From the NCBI RefSeq assembly GCF_010015445.1, contig NC_053118.1:7687781-7751780 (forward strand): DNA of 64,000 bases, in the 5' to 3' direction. Positions within the stretch are counted from its first letter, which is position 1. Each line of letters begins with the position of its first letter. The notes under the pieces were generated by a model. That model was not told the origin of the DNA. It saw nothing but the letters and a program-made list of their open reading frames with translations, and searched no databases. Positions 52,770 to 64,000 of this stretch are shown here, piece by piece. Made by a program: the position numbers and the translations under genes. This DNA is from Perca fluviatilis. Its lineage: Eukaryota > Chordata > Actinopteri > Perciformes > Percidae.

Positions 52770-54840
52770 GTTTTTGTTGACTGGTCCACTGCTGTATACA
52801 TAGACAAAATATTGGAAACACGTTTCACTATGATGCATCTAGCATAACGTCACCACAAACCAACAGTTGGTTCATGTCTGAATGGGACTGAACCAAACCA
52901 TGCTGAGCTGTTGTATGATGGTGAGCTATTCCAACATGGATGAGGGAGAGAATCCACACACAGAGCATCAGCAGGAGCAAGTCAATCTCACCAGGCTTTC
53001 ATCACAACTGATTGAAACCTTACAACCATTTATTTCAAAGGTTCTAGGTTTGTGGAACATTGCTGGAAACCTCCAGGACCATCAACAGTCGAGTGGAACA
53101 TTGGAACTCCCGAACTGCTCCTATGGAAAGTGGAGGACTTGAAACCAGGCTGGACTTTCAGGCAAATTTATGTCCGAACTGGAGCAGAGCGTGGTGTTCA
53201 GCTGGCTGTATCCATGTAGTAGGTTTGAATAATAAACTTCTCCGACCAAGCCCATGCCTACCTGTGCCTTGTTTTCATTCACATATCTGTTGTGTGTACA
53301 CCCACCTCTTTAGCCCTGCTCACAACAGTTACTGTAGATAATGGATGGTTGGACCTTCAGTTTGTGTGGATGAGGATCTGTACTATTATTGCACGTCAAA
53401 TTTCTCCCCACTCACATTTGCAAAACTGCTACAGCTTTGTGAGGCTGCATGAAGTCCTGCTACAGCTTCTTAAAGCCTTGCGGTTGTTTGCCTTCTAACT
53501 AGGGGTGTGACCCTTCACTAGTCTCACGATTCGATTATCCTGTCAACGATTTAAATCTATTAGATATCACGATGCATCTCCTCATTGTTATATATTGCTA
53601 CACAGAGTTTTCATCAACTAATTCGAGCGGTCATATCGATCGATATGTGTGAACTCCTTTTTATTGTATCTGCCCTTTATGAAAAAGACACTTCCTGAAT
53701 GTAGCGGAGTCTCAATACAGCAGACTAAAGGCAAAAACAAAAGCAGTGACCGCTAAATCAACAAGTAACCTCAGTAGGCAATAATACATTATGGTCTGTC
53801 ACTGCATCGATGTAGAATCATCCAGGTCCGTATCCCGATGCAGTGATACATTTCAACACCCCTGCAAACATGCTGTCTTCACTTGCAGACTACTGTTACA
53901 GGAGTACAGAGGACTGATAAGAGCCGTTGTCACATGCAGCAAAGTGTCCCGGGTTGGTTTTGAACCTGGGCTGCTGGCAAGGACAAAGCCTGCATGGGGC
54001 GGTGAGCTATAGCCGCCCCGACGATACAAGTTCTAAAACATGCACACTTCACACACACTAAAGATCTAACCAATCACCGCAGCTTCACCAGCTCAGTCTC
54101 CGACTGTCTCCCCTTCTGTTCCCGAGTTACGGCATTGAATAACAGCTGGAAAAGTGTTTTTTAAAAGAACATGTCACAGTGAAGTTGACCTTTGGGATAT
54201 AAAATGTCATCACTTCATTTTATCCTATTAGACAATTGTGTGAGCAGTCCTAATTTGTGTAGGAGTTCTGGAGTTATGGCTCATTACAGGCATACATGTA
54301 TGCCGATCCATGGAGCTAGCCTTGGCTAATGTGGCTATAATGTTAGCCACCATAACCAATCACACAAATCCCTAACAGAGATTTGGAGGCAACAACTTTA
54401 AAGCAAACTAATGGTGTGTTCATGCCACCTGGGAATTTCAGTGAACGCCCCCGTGATTACGTTGTTTTTCCCGACTGGCAGCGTTCACATGGTCGGGATT
54501 CGTGTTCTTCTGTTATATTGGCGTTTGGCATAACAACTTGTTGCATGACTGCCACCAACGGTTGGCCGTAGCCGAGAGCATCAGGTGGGTGAAAACATGG
54601 AGGCCACAATAACAAAAGATTTGCTGCTGTTTTCTTATGCGAGCATACAAACCGCACATGGACAGGTGTTTTTGTTTTATCTGCAGGACAACCAACGGGA
54701 AAGGACACGGCTATGGTGTTTTTTATAAATAAGCCTATTTATGAATAATTTCAAACATGTTATGTCTGTTTCTTGGCAGAGGCATTTGTCCACAATAAAT
54801 GCAATGCAAACTAACATTTCCTGTAAATAACACAAAGACG
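52770..54840. other. Intergenic region between the ZP3-like gene and aldh2
   Basis: No gene recognised. 53503-53870 is bounded by TAGGGGTGTGA and TTTCAACACCCCTGC, probably a hAT-type MITE with ATCGAT-rich inside. The rest is unassigned. Confidence 0.45.
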
Positions 54841-54868
54841 ACGGAGAAAGCTAAGTGCCTCAAATGCC

Positions 54869-54874
54869 TTTATT
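54869..54874 (-). promoter_or_regulatory. Poly(A) signal of aldh2
   Basis: AATAAA on the minus strand 173 bases past the stop codon. Confidence 0.65.
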
Positions 54875-55046
54875 ATGAAAATGTATAAACGTCAGTGATC
54901 AAAAACAGATTGTGTCTTCATAGTTTGATCACATTGATTCAGGCGGAAAAATGAAGATATGTCGAGTGTGGACAGTGGGTGCATTTTCACAGCTGAAAGG
55001 GGTCCAAAGTGCTGAAATGAAGGTCTGACAGAGAGCCGTCGGACGT

Positions 55047-55843
55047 CTAAGAATTCTTCTGTGGCACCTTGATGGTCACCTGATAACACACACAAAAAGA
55101 ACGTTTGCTCTCAGGATATCAAACATTACACACAATGCTAATAATTCATTCAAAAAGTACCAAAGCTATATAAGAAAAAATAAATAAAAACAGGCAGGCA
55201 ATCAGATTTTCAAGGCAAGGCTGCACAGATGGAACAACGGGGAGGAAAATCAACCGCTCATCATCCTGTGTTTACAAGTGAAGCACTACTAACAGCAATA
55301 ATAACAGACGACAAACACGTTGCTGTGTTCAGGGACTTTTTCTGTACCAGTACTATGCAGGGGATTCATAAAAAAAAACTAAAAAAAAAGACCCTATTTT
55401 GTGTGCCTAGGTATCTAGTATCATTTTCTTTATTCTTTATTATAGAAGTTTAAAATTCTGGTATGGTGACAACCTTATTATCATTTATTCAGATAAACCC
55501 AGACTGGACAGTGTTATTTTAAACATACTTCAGTTCAAAAATAACGATTGTGAGCCGTGTTCGCCGATTGGATTATGCACACATTGCTGATTTAGCAAGT
55601 TATAATTGGCTTTGAGCTTCATGATCCATATACTGGAGGTTCAGATTCAGAGCAATTCATCTGAGGAGCCTAAAATAATTCTCGTCGTATATTTTTAGTA
55701 CTTACCGTTTTGACTTCTGTGTAGTTGTCCAGGCCGTACTCTCCGAGCTCTCTGCCGTTACCGGAGGCCTTGTAACCTCCAAACGGAGCCTGGGCCCCAA
55801 ACACATCGTAACAGTTAATCCTGCAGGGGGAGAGGGACAGACC

Positions 55844-55887
<44 letters not shown>

Positions 55888-55907
55888 GACACACAGACAG
55901 AGAGAGA

Positions 55908-55944
<37 letters not shown>

Positions 55945-58900
55945 AGAGACAGACACACACACACACGTTAGCCTTGGATGTCTGCAGCTCCGAGACTCAT
56001 GTTTGCGGTAATAACAGCCCTACCAGACTGTGCCGGCGCGGAGTGCGTTGGACACATAGTGGGCCTTGTCGATGTCTTTAGTAAACACGGCGGCTGCCAG
56101 TCCGTATTTAGAATCGTTGGCTCTCGTCACCACCTCCTCCAGCGTTTTGAACTTCAAGATCTGCATCACTGGGCCAAAGATCTGCAAGAGAAAACACGAC
56201 CGAAAAAGAAAACCGAAAATCAATGATAATAACACAGGACACACAAGCAAAGCAAGTGTAATAAACACGTTCTCTCTCACATCCAAGTATTATATTTCAT
56301 CTATCATTAGCGTGAGGGAACACAATATGTTCCTCGTTATTTAGACTTTTTTTTAAATAATAGAAGGAATATAGCCTAATATTTGAGAGGAGATGATGCC
56401 CCGTAATATATAATAATATGCTCATATAGTTGTGGTGCGTTTCCCAAGACCAGATTACAGAATGCTAATTTGGTGTATAATTATGCCTGAGAAATGAGTC
56501 CATTAGATGACTGTGCCTCTTTAAAGTAGCCCCCTATATTACATTATGCCTTTTTTAAAAAACAGAAAAAAAATATAGAAAAAAAAAAAATTCAATTCAC
56601 TTAGTTGTATGTATCGTGATTTTTTTGCGGCGATTTTTAAAATTGATTCTTTTCCCGCAGAACCTCCATGTTGTGTTCTTCTTTACAAAGAGATAAATGT
56701 CAGACTGACTGACTGACTTGTGTTGTCATTCTTCTTAGAAAACTAGTTTTTAGAAATGTCTCATGATATATTGTCTCTAGAAGTGTTTTATTCAACTTTT
56801 TTTGATAAAGAGGGAAAAGAAAATCTGCAATACTCAATACTATCGAATCACAATACTTCTAGAATGGCAATGAATGAAAATCACAACACAAATCCAATCA
56901 GCACTCATGTATCGGGACAGAATCGAATCGGGACAAAAGCATTTAGTCCCAGCCCTCACAGAAAATATATACTCTTCCACAAAAAGAGAGAGAGGCAGCA
57001 AATGGAAGCGCTCAGAAACTTAGAGAACGGGTGACCGTTTTTGTAGAGTTGTAGAGTGAAAACGGACTGTGCACAGAGGTCCTCCAGGCATAGCACCAGT
57101 CAGCATTCGTCTCTCTGAAGATGCATTTCGTTTACATTGCAACAAACAGGAGAGGGGTCAGATCCTGCCTTTTACCACACTGGAACTTAACGTAAGTAAA
57201 GTATGGACAGCAACTAAAGCTGCACCGATTACAACTTTCTAGGCCGATTCAGATTTCCATTGAGTTAGGCCAGCTGATACAGATTTCAGCCGATTCCATT
57301 TTCTAACCACTTTACAGCACACACAAATATTTATTTTTTCTATCTGTTCTTTAATAGAATATTTTGCACAGAACATAGACATGTTTTTGAACAGATAATG
57401 GATCACTATAAAATAGAACTATATTAATGACTCCTGGTGTGGGAAATTCACACCCATCTAAAAAGGTCAATGTTAGAACCATTTCCTTCTTTTCACATCC
57501 AACAAAAAAAAAAAAAAAAATCTGATTTTGGTTTTTGGTGTCGTCCCTCCACGCCCTACTTTCTCCTTGCAGGTGTTGCATGTTGCAAACTTGTTATCTT
57601 CTGCACGCTGAAGAATTTCCAAACAGCTGACATGTTGCAGGTTAACTCACGAGGTTCCCTACGTGTGCGAGAATAGCGCGGACACGCCTTTCACACCACG
57701 AGCGGGTACGTGCGACACACGGTGAAAAAGTTGAGAGAAAGGAGAAAAAGAGACTGTTTGTGTGTGCGTGCGTCCTTGAGAACTGTAACTTGTAATATTG
57801 TCAGTTAATTGTAGCATTGACGGTATGAAATCGGCACGTCAGACTGACCTGCCGGTCGCCGGTCATGGCCGAGCACGTGAAAACCGGCCAATTCCGGTCA
57901 CTGGCCGGTCTATCGGTGCATCTCTAACAGCAACCGACGGGAACAAATAAAGAACTTTAATTTCATGGATTACATTTAGAACCACAGCCATTTTTTTTCA
58001 GGAGTATTAGGTGAAGGCTGTAAATTACATAAATTAAGCATCTAATGGGATGCCACACATCAGCGGGCTCACAGCAGCGGCTCAGTGCCCTCATGTTCCA
58101 TTTGATTATGGCCACTACTATTGACTGCCCTTCCATTATATGATTTGAATTTAGTTACAACTGAGTTATTGCATTCATAAAAAGGAAATACATATAACAA
58201 TGTGTTAGTTTAAGTGTTCCGTAGGATGGTTACCTCCTCCCTGGCGATGGTCATGTTGTCCTGGACGTCTCCGAACACCGTCGGCTGGATGAAGTAGCCT
58301 CTGTCGGCAGCCACTCCTCCCCCACACATCAGCTTGGCTCCCTCTCTCTTCCCACTGCTGATGTAGCCCAGGATCTTGTTGAACTGCTCCTGATCTACCT
58401 GGCAGGCCGTCACAGAGCCAACAGCACCGAGAGAGAGGGGGAGAGAGAGTCCTTACACTTCAGATGCACCCATTTGTGTTTAAAAACTGCACTGATCATG
58501 TGTCTTTTTTTTATTAACACTGCATGAAATGGGTATTTGAGAGGGTAGAACTCTTGTGTTCCTTGCAGGTAGGTGTATGAGTGTTCATACATACATTTTA
58601 TTCCTGATAATCCTGGCCATTATACAGGCATAAAATAACCTTAAATTTGACTTTTGCATTTATTTGGAGGGGGTCTGAGAGTGCTAATTTGCAGCACTGT
58701 GGCCTCACAGCAAGAAGGTTAGTGGTTCGAACCCTGGTCCGCACGGGCCTTTCTGTGTGGAGTTTGCATGTTCTCCCCACAGACCTGATGTGTGGTGAGC
58801 GTCTGGCGTTGTAAGGCTGCCGTGCATCACAAAGGTGGGTGCTACACATTGGGGGTGGAAGAGAGTAGTCCCCCCCCCCGATTGACGGAGCAGTTTGAGT

Positions 58901-59997
58901 ATCTATGATAAAGCTCTATATAAATGTATTATTTATAATTGAGGGTTTTGTGTGTGTGTGTTACCTGAGGTCCCTGCTCGGTCTTTAGGTCAAAGGGGTT
59001 TCCCACCACGCGATTCCGAGCTCGCTCGGCGCTCCGCTCCAAAAACTCATCGTAGATGTCGGCTTGGACAAACGTTCGGGAGCCGGCGCAGCAACACTGG
59101 CCTTGGTTGAAAAACAGAGCAAAGTGGGACTGCTCCACTGCATCTTCCACTGCATGGGGAAAAGATAAAGACACCATTAAAGTATTCTTAAAAATAAACA
59201 TTAAAATGCTCCTCCTCTGCTGGCTCAGTTGGTAGAGCAGGTGCACATATACATAGGAGGTTTATGCCTTGACGCAGAGGTCCAGGGTTCAAGTCCGACC
59301 TGTGAAGATTTCCTGCATGTCTTCCCCCTCTCTCTCCCCCCCCTTTCTCACCTAGCTGTCCTGTCCATTAAAGGCGGAAAAGCCCCCCCCCAAAAAAATC
59401 TTTAAAATGCTCCTCCTTTAGATTAATCAGCAGCTAATAGGCAGTGAAAATCTTGTTTCATTTCTCACTTTTCTGTAGTGATGTAGCGGTGTACTCCAGG
59501 CTGTTAGGTCTGTTGACAGGTGCAACAGAGCACACCCAACAATAGTGTTGGGACATAGCCATGCCCTTTACATGAAATTACATTAACATGTCTGGCTGCA
59601 TGGATTCTGATGGAACAATGACTCATCACTGCCATTTAGACAAGGTCAATTTCAGAATCTGTAATATATATATAGATCAGAAAATATCCCTGCATATTGG
59701 ATACAACTGACGTCCAGATTTGAGGGGCCTGTCCGTTTGTTCTGATCTGATTGTTACACTTTGTGTGAGCCGTGCAGCCACTTATCTCTACAGTAGACAG
59801 TTTGACAAACTGCCATCAGCAGCGTTTGAGTTGCCCCCACAGGGCACCAGCTGTGTTAGAACATGACTGCTGCACTCGTATCTGTGAGACGTACTGTCGG
59901 CGTCGGACAGGATGATGTTGGGACTCTTTCCTCCCAGCTCCAGAGTGACTTTCTTTAGGTTGCTGTTGCCTGAAGCCTGCTGGATGAGATGACCCAC
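55047..59997 (-). CDS. aldh2: Mitochondrial aldehyde dehydrogenase, 3' part (six exons)
   Basis: Exons in transcript order: 59997-59895, 59149-58965, 58398-58234, 56181-56024, 55820-55706, 55079-55047 (TAG). Total 759 nt, 252 aa, about half of the usual ~517. Phases agree. ALDH2 oxidises acetaldehyde and other aldehydes with NAD+ in the mitochondrial matrix as a tetramer. Visible: [13 protein letters not shown] with the general-base Glu, [12 protein letters not shown] with the nucleophilic Cys (middle of the triplet), [27 protein letters not shown], and C-terminal [24 protein letters not shown] and the C-terminus favour ALDH2 over the ALDH1A family. The NAD-binding FTGST region and the mitochondrial targeting peptide should be in exons right of the window. 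Confidence 0.95.
55848..55965. repeat. CAGA/CA microsatellites beside an aldh2 acceptor
   Basis: About nine CAGA units, then CA runs. On the coding strand these read as CTGT and CT tracts leading into CCCTCTCCCCCTGCAG, the acceptor of exon 55820-55706. Confidence 0.9.
56190..57200. other. aldh2 intron, diffuse repeats
   Basis: 56600-56960 carries GATTCTTTTCCCG and ATCGAATCGGGACAAAAGC sequence typical of decayed hAT-like elements. No defined ends, no coding potential. Confidence 0.4.
57215..57926. mobile_element. hAT-type element in an aldh2 intron
   Basis: Ends TAAAGCTGCACCGAT and (reverse complement) TAGAGATGCACCGAT, with the perfect 8-bp duplication ACAGCAAC at 57207-57214 and 57927-57934. 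712 bp. The interior has CGGTCGCCGGTCATGGCCG near its right end. No transposase frame. Confidence 0.9.
59217..59401 (+). mobile_element. tRNA-derived SINE with perfect 16-bp target duplication
   Basis: TGGCTCAGTTGGTAGAGCAG is the A-box region and GGTTCAAGTCC the B-box of a tRNA-like head; a tail with TTTCCTGCATGTCTTCCCC follows, ending in CCCCCAAAAAAATC. TTAAAATGCTCCTCCT flanks it at 59201-59216 and 59402-59417 with no mismatch, so the insertion is young. It lies in an aldh2 intron. Confidence 0.92.
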
Positions 59998-60039
59998 CTG
60001 ATGGACACAGACAGGGAAGAAGAGAGATGGGGACACATT

Positions 60040-61450
60040 AGCTTCAAATACAAAAGTTAGAAAAACTACTACAGCTTACAAAAAAATGACAGTCAGTGGC
60101 TGACTGTTAGATTGAGAGACATTTGTTAACAGATGTAGTCCAGAAAGTCCTTGTACTGGTCATTGTTTTGTACATATGAGAGACACTAAAAGCACATGCT
60201 GCAGGATACGAATTGTCTGGATGTTATCGTCGGATTTTTTTCAATGTTCAATTTGACAGACTGAAATCTGCTCTTTTTTTAAATTTCCACAAGCCTGTTA
60301 AATGTTAGAAAAGGTGGCATAGTTTAATATCGATGAGGTGTGAAGGTGGCAGGCTTTGACCTTCACTGGGGGAGGAGGTGGGGGGTTAGTGCTCACTGCC
60401 CCACCCCATTATGTGCATGCGTACTAACCCCCACCCCCTCCCCCCAACCATCTTGTCGGTGATTGGCTGGAACGTGGTTTGTTGTATTTTGGTGCACAGC
60501 CTGCGCCTCTAGTGTTTGACGTTTATGACCCCTGGGTTGTCTCCCGAGACCGGGCTTTTTTCGCAGTGTATTCAGGGGGCAGGCAGAGAGATGCCTGCAA
60601 TTTAAAACAAAAATTAAATCATGCTGAAACCATGCACTCGTAGTGCACCTTTAAATTTTTTTTTTATCTGGACCTTATTTTTCCATGCATCTTCCCATAA
60701 TGTTGTCAGACACTAAAAATAATAATCTGAGCCTGTCAGCGGTAAAAACGGTACTTTTAGTGGACGCTAACTGACGCTGAACATTTGTCCCGTAGGGTTA
60801 CATTGCAGCTCGGTTCACGGCTGCCAGTTACAGCGTTCTCGCTCAACGCTGGACCAATTTCAAAGAGTTTTGTTTACTTTCGTCACTTAGACAGCAATGC
60901 ATGGGGAAATATGGTCCAGGTTGAAAAATAGCAAAATTCCCCTTGAAATGTTGATGATCATGATATAAACCACCTACAAATTTGATCTACTCTTCTGAGC
61001 TTTAGTTCAATCCCACCTTCCAGAGAAATGCATTAGAGTTGTTTTATTGATCAGCATGTTTAGTGGAGGTCTTGATTGGGAGGTACTGTAAAAAATTATT
61101 ACATTTAGGAAGCACACTCATCTTAATAGCAATAGTCTTGCTGCAGTTTTTTTGACTAATCGTAACTTGTTAACAGCATCTTGGCTATGGCAGGAATTAA
61201 GAGCGTTACAATAGTCAGGAAACAAAGGCATTTCCAACTGCTGGAAGGACAACATTTGACGTATTTTTGCAATATTTCTCAAGTGCAAGTACCATGAATA
61301 ATTGTCTTTTTGTCAAATTTTATCAAATTTCAGCTAGTAGTCAAAAGTGACTGCAAGGTTTTTGGCAAAAGATTTTCTATTAATATAATCAGTTTTACTG
61401 TGAGCAGCAGCGCTGAGTACGTGGGTTGCGCCCATGAAAAATTTGACAAT
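60040..61450. other. aldh2 intron, mixed repeats
   Basis: 60650-60960 matches the family at 2995 and 46925 (CCATAATGTTGTCAGACACTA, AATCTGAGCCTGTCAGC). The rest is unassigned. No aldh2 exon was found, so the next upstream exon is right of the LINE. Confidence 0.45.
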
Positions 61451-61469
61451 TTATTCATTTCACAAACCG

Positions 61470-61800
61470 GAGCCTCAGTAGCGTGTGGAAGAACCATACA
61501 CAGCCACAACAGCCTGGCACCTCCTCCTCATGCTGGTCACACACTGCTGTGGGATAGCATCCCATTCTTCAACCAGCAGTCCTGACCTCAACCCCATTGA
61601 ACACTTGTGGGATCAGCTTGGGCGTGGTGTTCGTGCCAGAGTGACCAACACAACCACGTTGGCTGACTTGCGACAAATGCTGGTGATAATATGTCATTGC
61701 ATGCATCACCTCAGGTCTGACAGGGCTGATATGTACTCCAGGAAAATTCACATCAGACAGCTGCAGCACCAATTTAGCTGGGTCAGAGTGAGTCTCCCTA
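61470..61800 (+). pseudogene. Tc1/mariner transposase fragment
   Basis: SPDLNPIEHLWDQLGR (about 61580-61627) is the signature around the last catalytic acidic residue of Tc1-type transposases, followed by VTNTTTLADLRQML. Only the C-terminal end remains. Not the missing part of the 20-kb element; its flanking sequence differs. Confidence 0.7.
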
Positions 61801-61946
61801 TCTTGTTATCAAGGTGCAACTTGATATGAGCCCATCGGTGATGACAGCTGCTGTATACAGCAATCTATTCCACTGCAAAAATGATCTAACAAATCCAAAA
61901 TCTTATAAAATGTGATGTTTAATTATTATTAATTATATTTAGTATC

Positions 61947-62453
61947 TTAAAGTGCTCACATTCTGCTCATTTCCAGGTCCATAATTGTATTTAGAGGTTG
62001 TACCAGAATAGGTTTATGTGGTTTAATTTTCAGAAAACACCATATTTTTTGTTGTACTGCACATTGCTGCCGCTCCCCTTTTCACCCTGTGTGTTGAGCT
62101 CTCTGTTTTAGCTACAGAGTGAGGCATCTCACTTCTGTTCCATCTTTGTTGGGAGTCGCACATGCGCAGTAAGGACTACTAGCCAGTCAGAAGCAGAGTA
62201 TGAGGGCGTGCCACGCTAGCAGCTAGGCGAGCATTATAACGTGTGTTACAAAGTGACCCACGTTGGTCTCTGAAGTAAAGGCTGGACTACAATAGAGCTG
62301 TTTGGAGCAGTTTGAGAACAGTGTTTTCTCTGGAAGATGGTAAGTCCCTTTGGGGTGGACTTTGGGCTTTTTCACTTTGGAAACCTATAATGAGCACAAA
62401 AATATATACAACACAATAAAGGAAATGGAAAAAGCATAATATGAGCACTTTAA
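61947..62453. mobile_element. TTAA-flanked MITE
   Basis: Left TTAAAGTGCTCACATTCTGC and right GCATAATATGAGCACTTTAA are inverted repeats bounded by TTAA (61947-61950, 62450-62453). 507 bp, non-coding; a piggyBac-type insertion by its target. Confidence 0.88.
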
Positions 62454-62587
62454 GAGTTCCTATTCTTGATAAATCCCCTTTGATCGGGGATAACTGTCTT
62501 TTTGCTCCCACATGGTCATAAATATACATCCTGGCTTTCGAATTAGTTTTGTTATGTAGACAGCATGTTATTTATACATAAAATATA

Positions 62588-64000
62588 TTAAAACAGAATT
62601 GCCAGATACTGTCCAAATTAATTGCACGCAGGCTGGAAAACCTGTTGCCCCAGATTATTAATCCCGATCAGTCCGGCTTTGTGAAGGCGCGCTATGCATC
62701 TGACAATATCCGGAGACTATTAAATATAATTGACCACTCGGCCCTACACAATAGAACAGCCCTACTACTTTCGCTAGACGCAGAAAAAGCGTTTGATAGG
62801 GTCGAGTGGTCATATTTGTTTGCTGTTCTGGAGAAATTTAATCTTGGTGAAAAATGTATTGGGTGGGTCAGAACTATGTATAGCAACCCACAAGCCCAAA
62901 TATGTATAAATGGTACCCTCACTGAAAAATTTGATTTGTTTAGAGGCTGTCGGCAGGGGTGCCCTTTATCTCCATTTTTATTTAACTTGGCTATTGAACC
63001 ACTCGCAGAAGCCATACGGGCTAATGAAGAGATTGCTGGTATCAATATCGGGAAAACACAGAACAAAATTTCACTATATGCTGATGATATAATCCTATAC
63101 TTAACCAGCCCTGAGCTATCAATCCCAGCAGTATTAGACCTTATTTCTAAATTTGGAACAATATCGGGCTATAAAGTCCATTTGACGAAATCCAATGCAT
63201 TATTAATTAACTCGTCAGTTTCTAATAGACTCAGAGCAATCTCTCCGTTCACCTGGGCCCAGAACAGCTTTAAGTATCTTGGGGTAAATGTGGCTCTAAA
63301 ACTAAAGGATCTTTACTTCATAAACTACATTCCATTGCTTAAAAAGATTAAGGAGGAATTAGAACATTGGAAAATGCTCCCCATCTCATTTCTCGGACGA
63401 ATACATGTAATTAAAATGAATGTTCTGCCCCGTTTTAACTATTTATTTCAGTCACTGCCCTGTTACTTGGATAAAACATTCTTTAAATCTATAAACAAAA
63501 TGTTAACCTCTTTCATCTGGAAAAATTCCTTACCAAGAATAGCTTTTAAAACTTTAACAAAATCTAGAGAGAAAGGGGGACTGGCATTACCAGACTTACA
63601 GATGTACTATTGGGCTGCCCAAACAAAGGGCCTGATTAGCTGGGTGCAAAAGCGTAATAATGCACACTGGATAGACATAGAAGAAGAACTTTGTAATCCT
63701 ATTTCTACAACTTTGCTGCCATTCATTAACAACATAAATGCACTACATCAGATAACCAAAACATATGTAGTCTACAACACTCCTCGGGCTTGGCAAGATA
63801 TAAATAAGTTCTGTGGGAATTTTGGCAAAATCTCCAGGCTTTCCCCTGAATCCTTAAACCCAGATCTGCCACCATCTATTGGCAGATCTTTGTTCACAAA
63901 GTGGAGAGGAAATGGTATACATCAATTCCAACAATTGTTTGCCGGGGATACACTCAAGTCCTTTTCTGTTCTAATGTCAGAATATGAAATTCCGAAACAG
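62588..64000 (+). mobile_element. L1-like LINE, 5'-truncated, ORF2 reverse transcriptase open to the window edge
   Basis: An uninterrupted frame of about 471 codons. Order: ILSKLIARRLENLLPQIINPDQSGFV... (fingers), SLDAEKAFDRVEW with the first catalytic Asp, CRQGCPLSPFLFNLAIEPLA, then YADDIILYL with the YADD catalytic pair, and KYLGVNV, KMLPISFLGR and the thumb. The endonuclease half is missing, so the copy is 5'-truncated, as most LINE insertions are. The open frame suggests a young copy. It inserts upstream of the visible aldh2 exons, probably within an aldh2 intron. Confidence 0.93.

Noticed and set aside
59217..59300. tRNA gene candidate with A and B boxes
   Set aside because: Followed by a SINE tail and flanked by a target duplication, and the arms do not pair as a mature tRNA.

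Overview
The window is nuclear DNA from a teleost fish, probably a percomorph. Five vertebrate gene loci with canonical introns are embedded in fish-type mobile DNA: hAT and TTAA MITEs, Tc1/mariner, L1-like LINEs, tRNA-derived SINEs and long CA/CAGA microsatellites. All gene models below were built by reading splice junctions by eye, and every junction used keeps phase. No bacterial, plasmid or viral region was seen.

Layout, left to right. (1) About 1.8-19.5 kb, + strand: the 3' part of a large secreted FCGBP/zonadhesin-like gene, with 17 exons giving about 1140 residues in three VWD-C8-TIL modules. The 5' part lies left of the window. (2) 20.0-20.96 kb: a broken Tc1/mariner transposon. (3) 22.9-30.0 kb, - strand: a complete dtnbp1 (dysbindin, BLOC-1 subunit), 10 coding exons, 348 aa. 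(4) 34.3-40.75 kb, - strand: a jarid2-like gene. It keeps the ubiquitin-interacting motif and the PRC2-activating peptide but ends before the JmjN/ARID/JmjC/zinc-finger half. (5) 44.2-52.6 kb, + strand: a complete ZP3-like egg-coat gene, 8 exons, 892 aa, with a tail of more than 500 residues that is acidic and partly repetitive and has no membrane anchor. (6) 55.0-60.0 kb, - strand: the last six exons (252 aa) of aldh2, including the catalytic Glu and Cys; its 5' exons lie beyond the right edge. (7) 62.6-64.0 kb, + strand: an L1-like reverse transcriptase frame running off the window.

The genes do not form an operon or pathway. dtnbp1 and jarid2 are neighbours in mammals too, but there they are convergent; here they are head-to-tail on one strand. 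Most introns are repeat-filled. The exception is about 30.8-34.3 kb, downstream of the jarid2-like stop, which has few recognisable repeats and may be a long 3' UTR.

The most interesting signals are the C-terminally truncated jarid2 paralogue with a possible out-of-frame JmjN relic and an expanded low-complexity exon; microsatellites fused to many splice sites, above all in dtnbp1; the ZP3-like protein with a long acidic tail; and a stack of nested transposons in one intron of the FCGBP-like gene.
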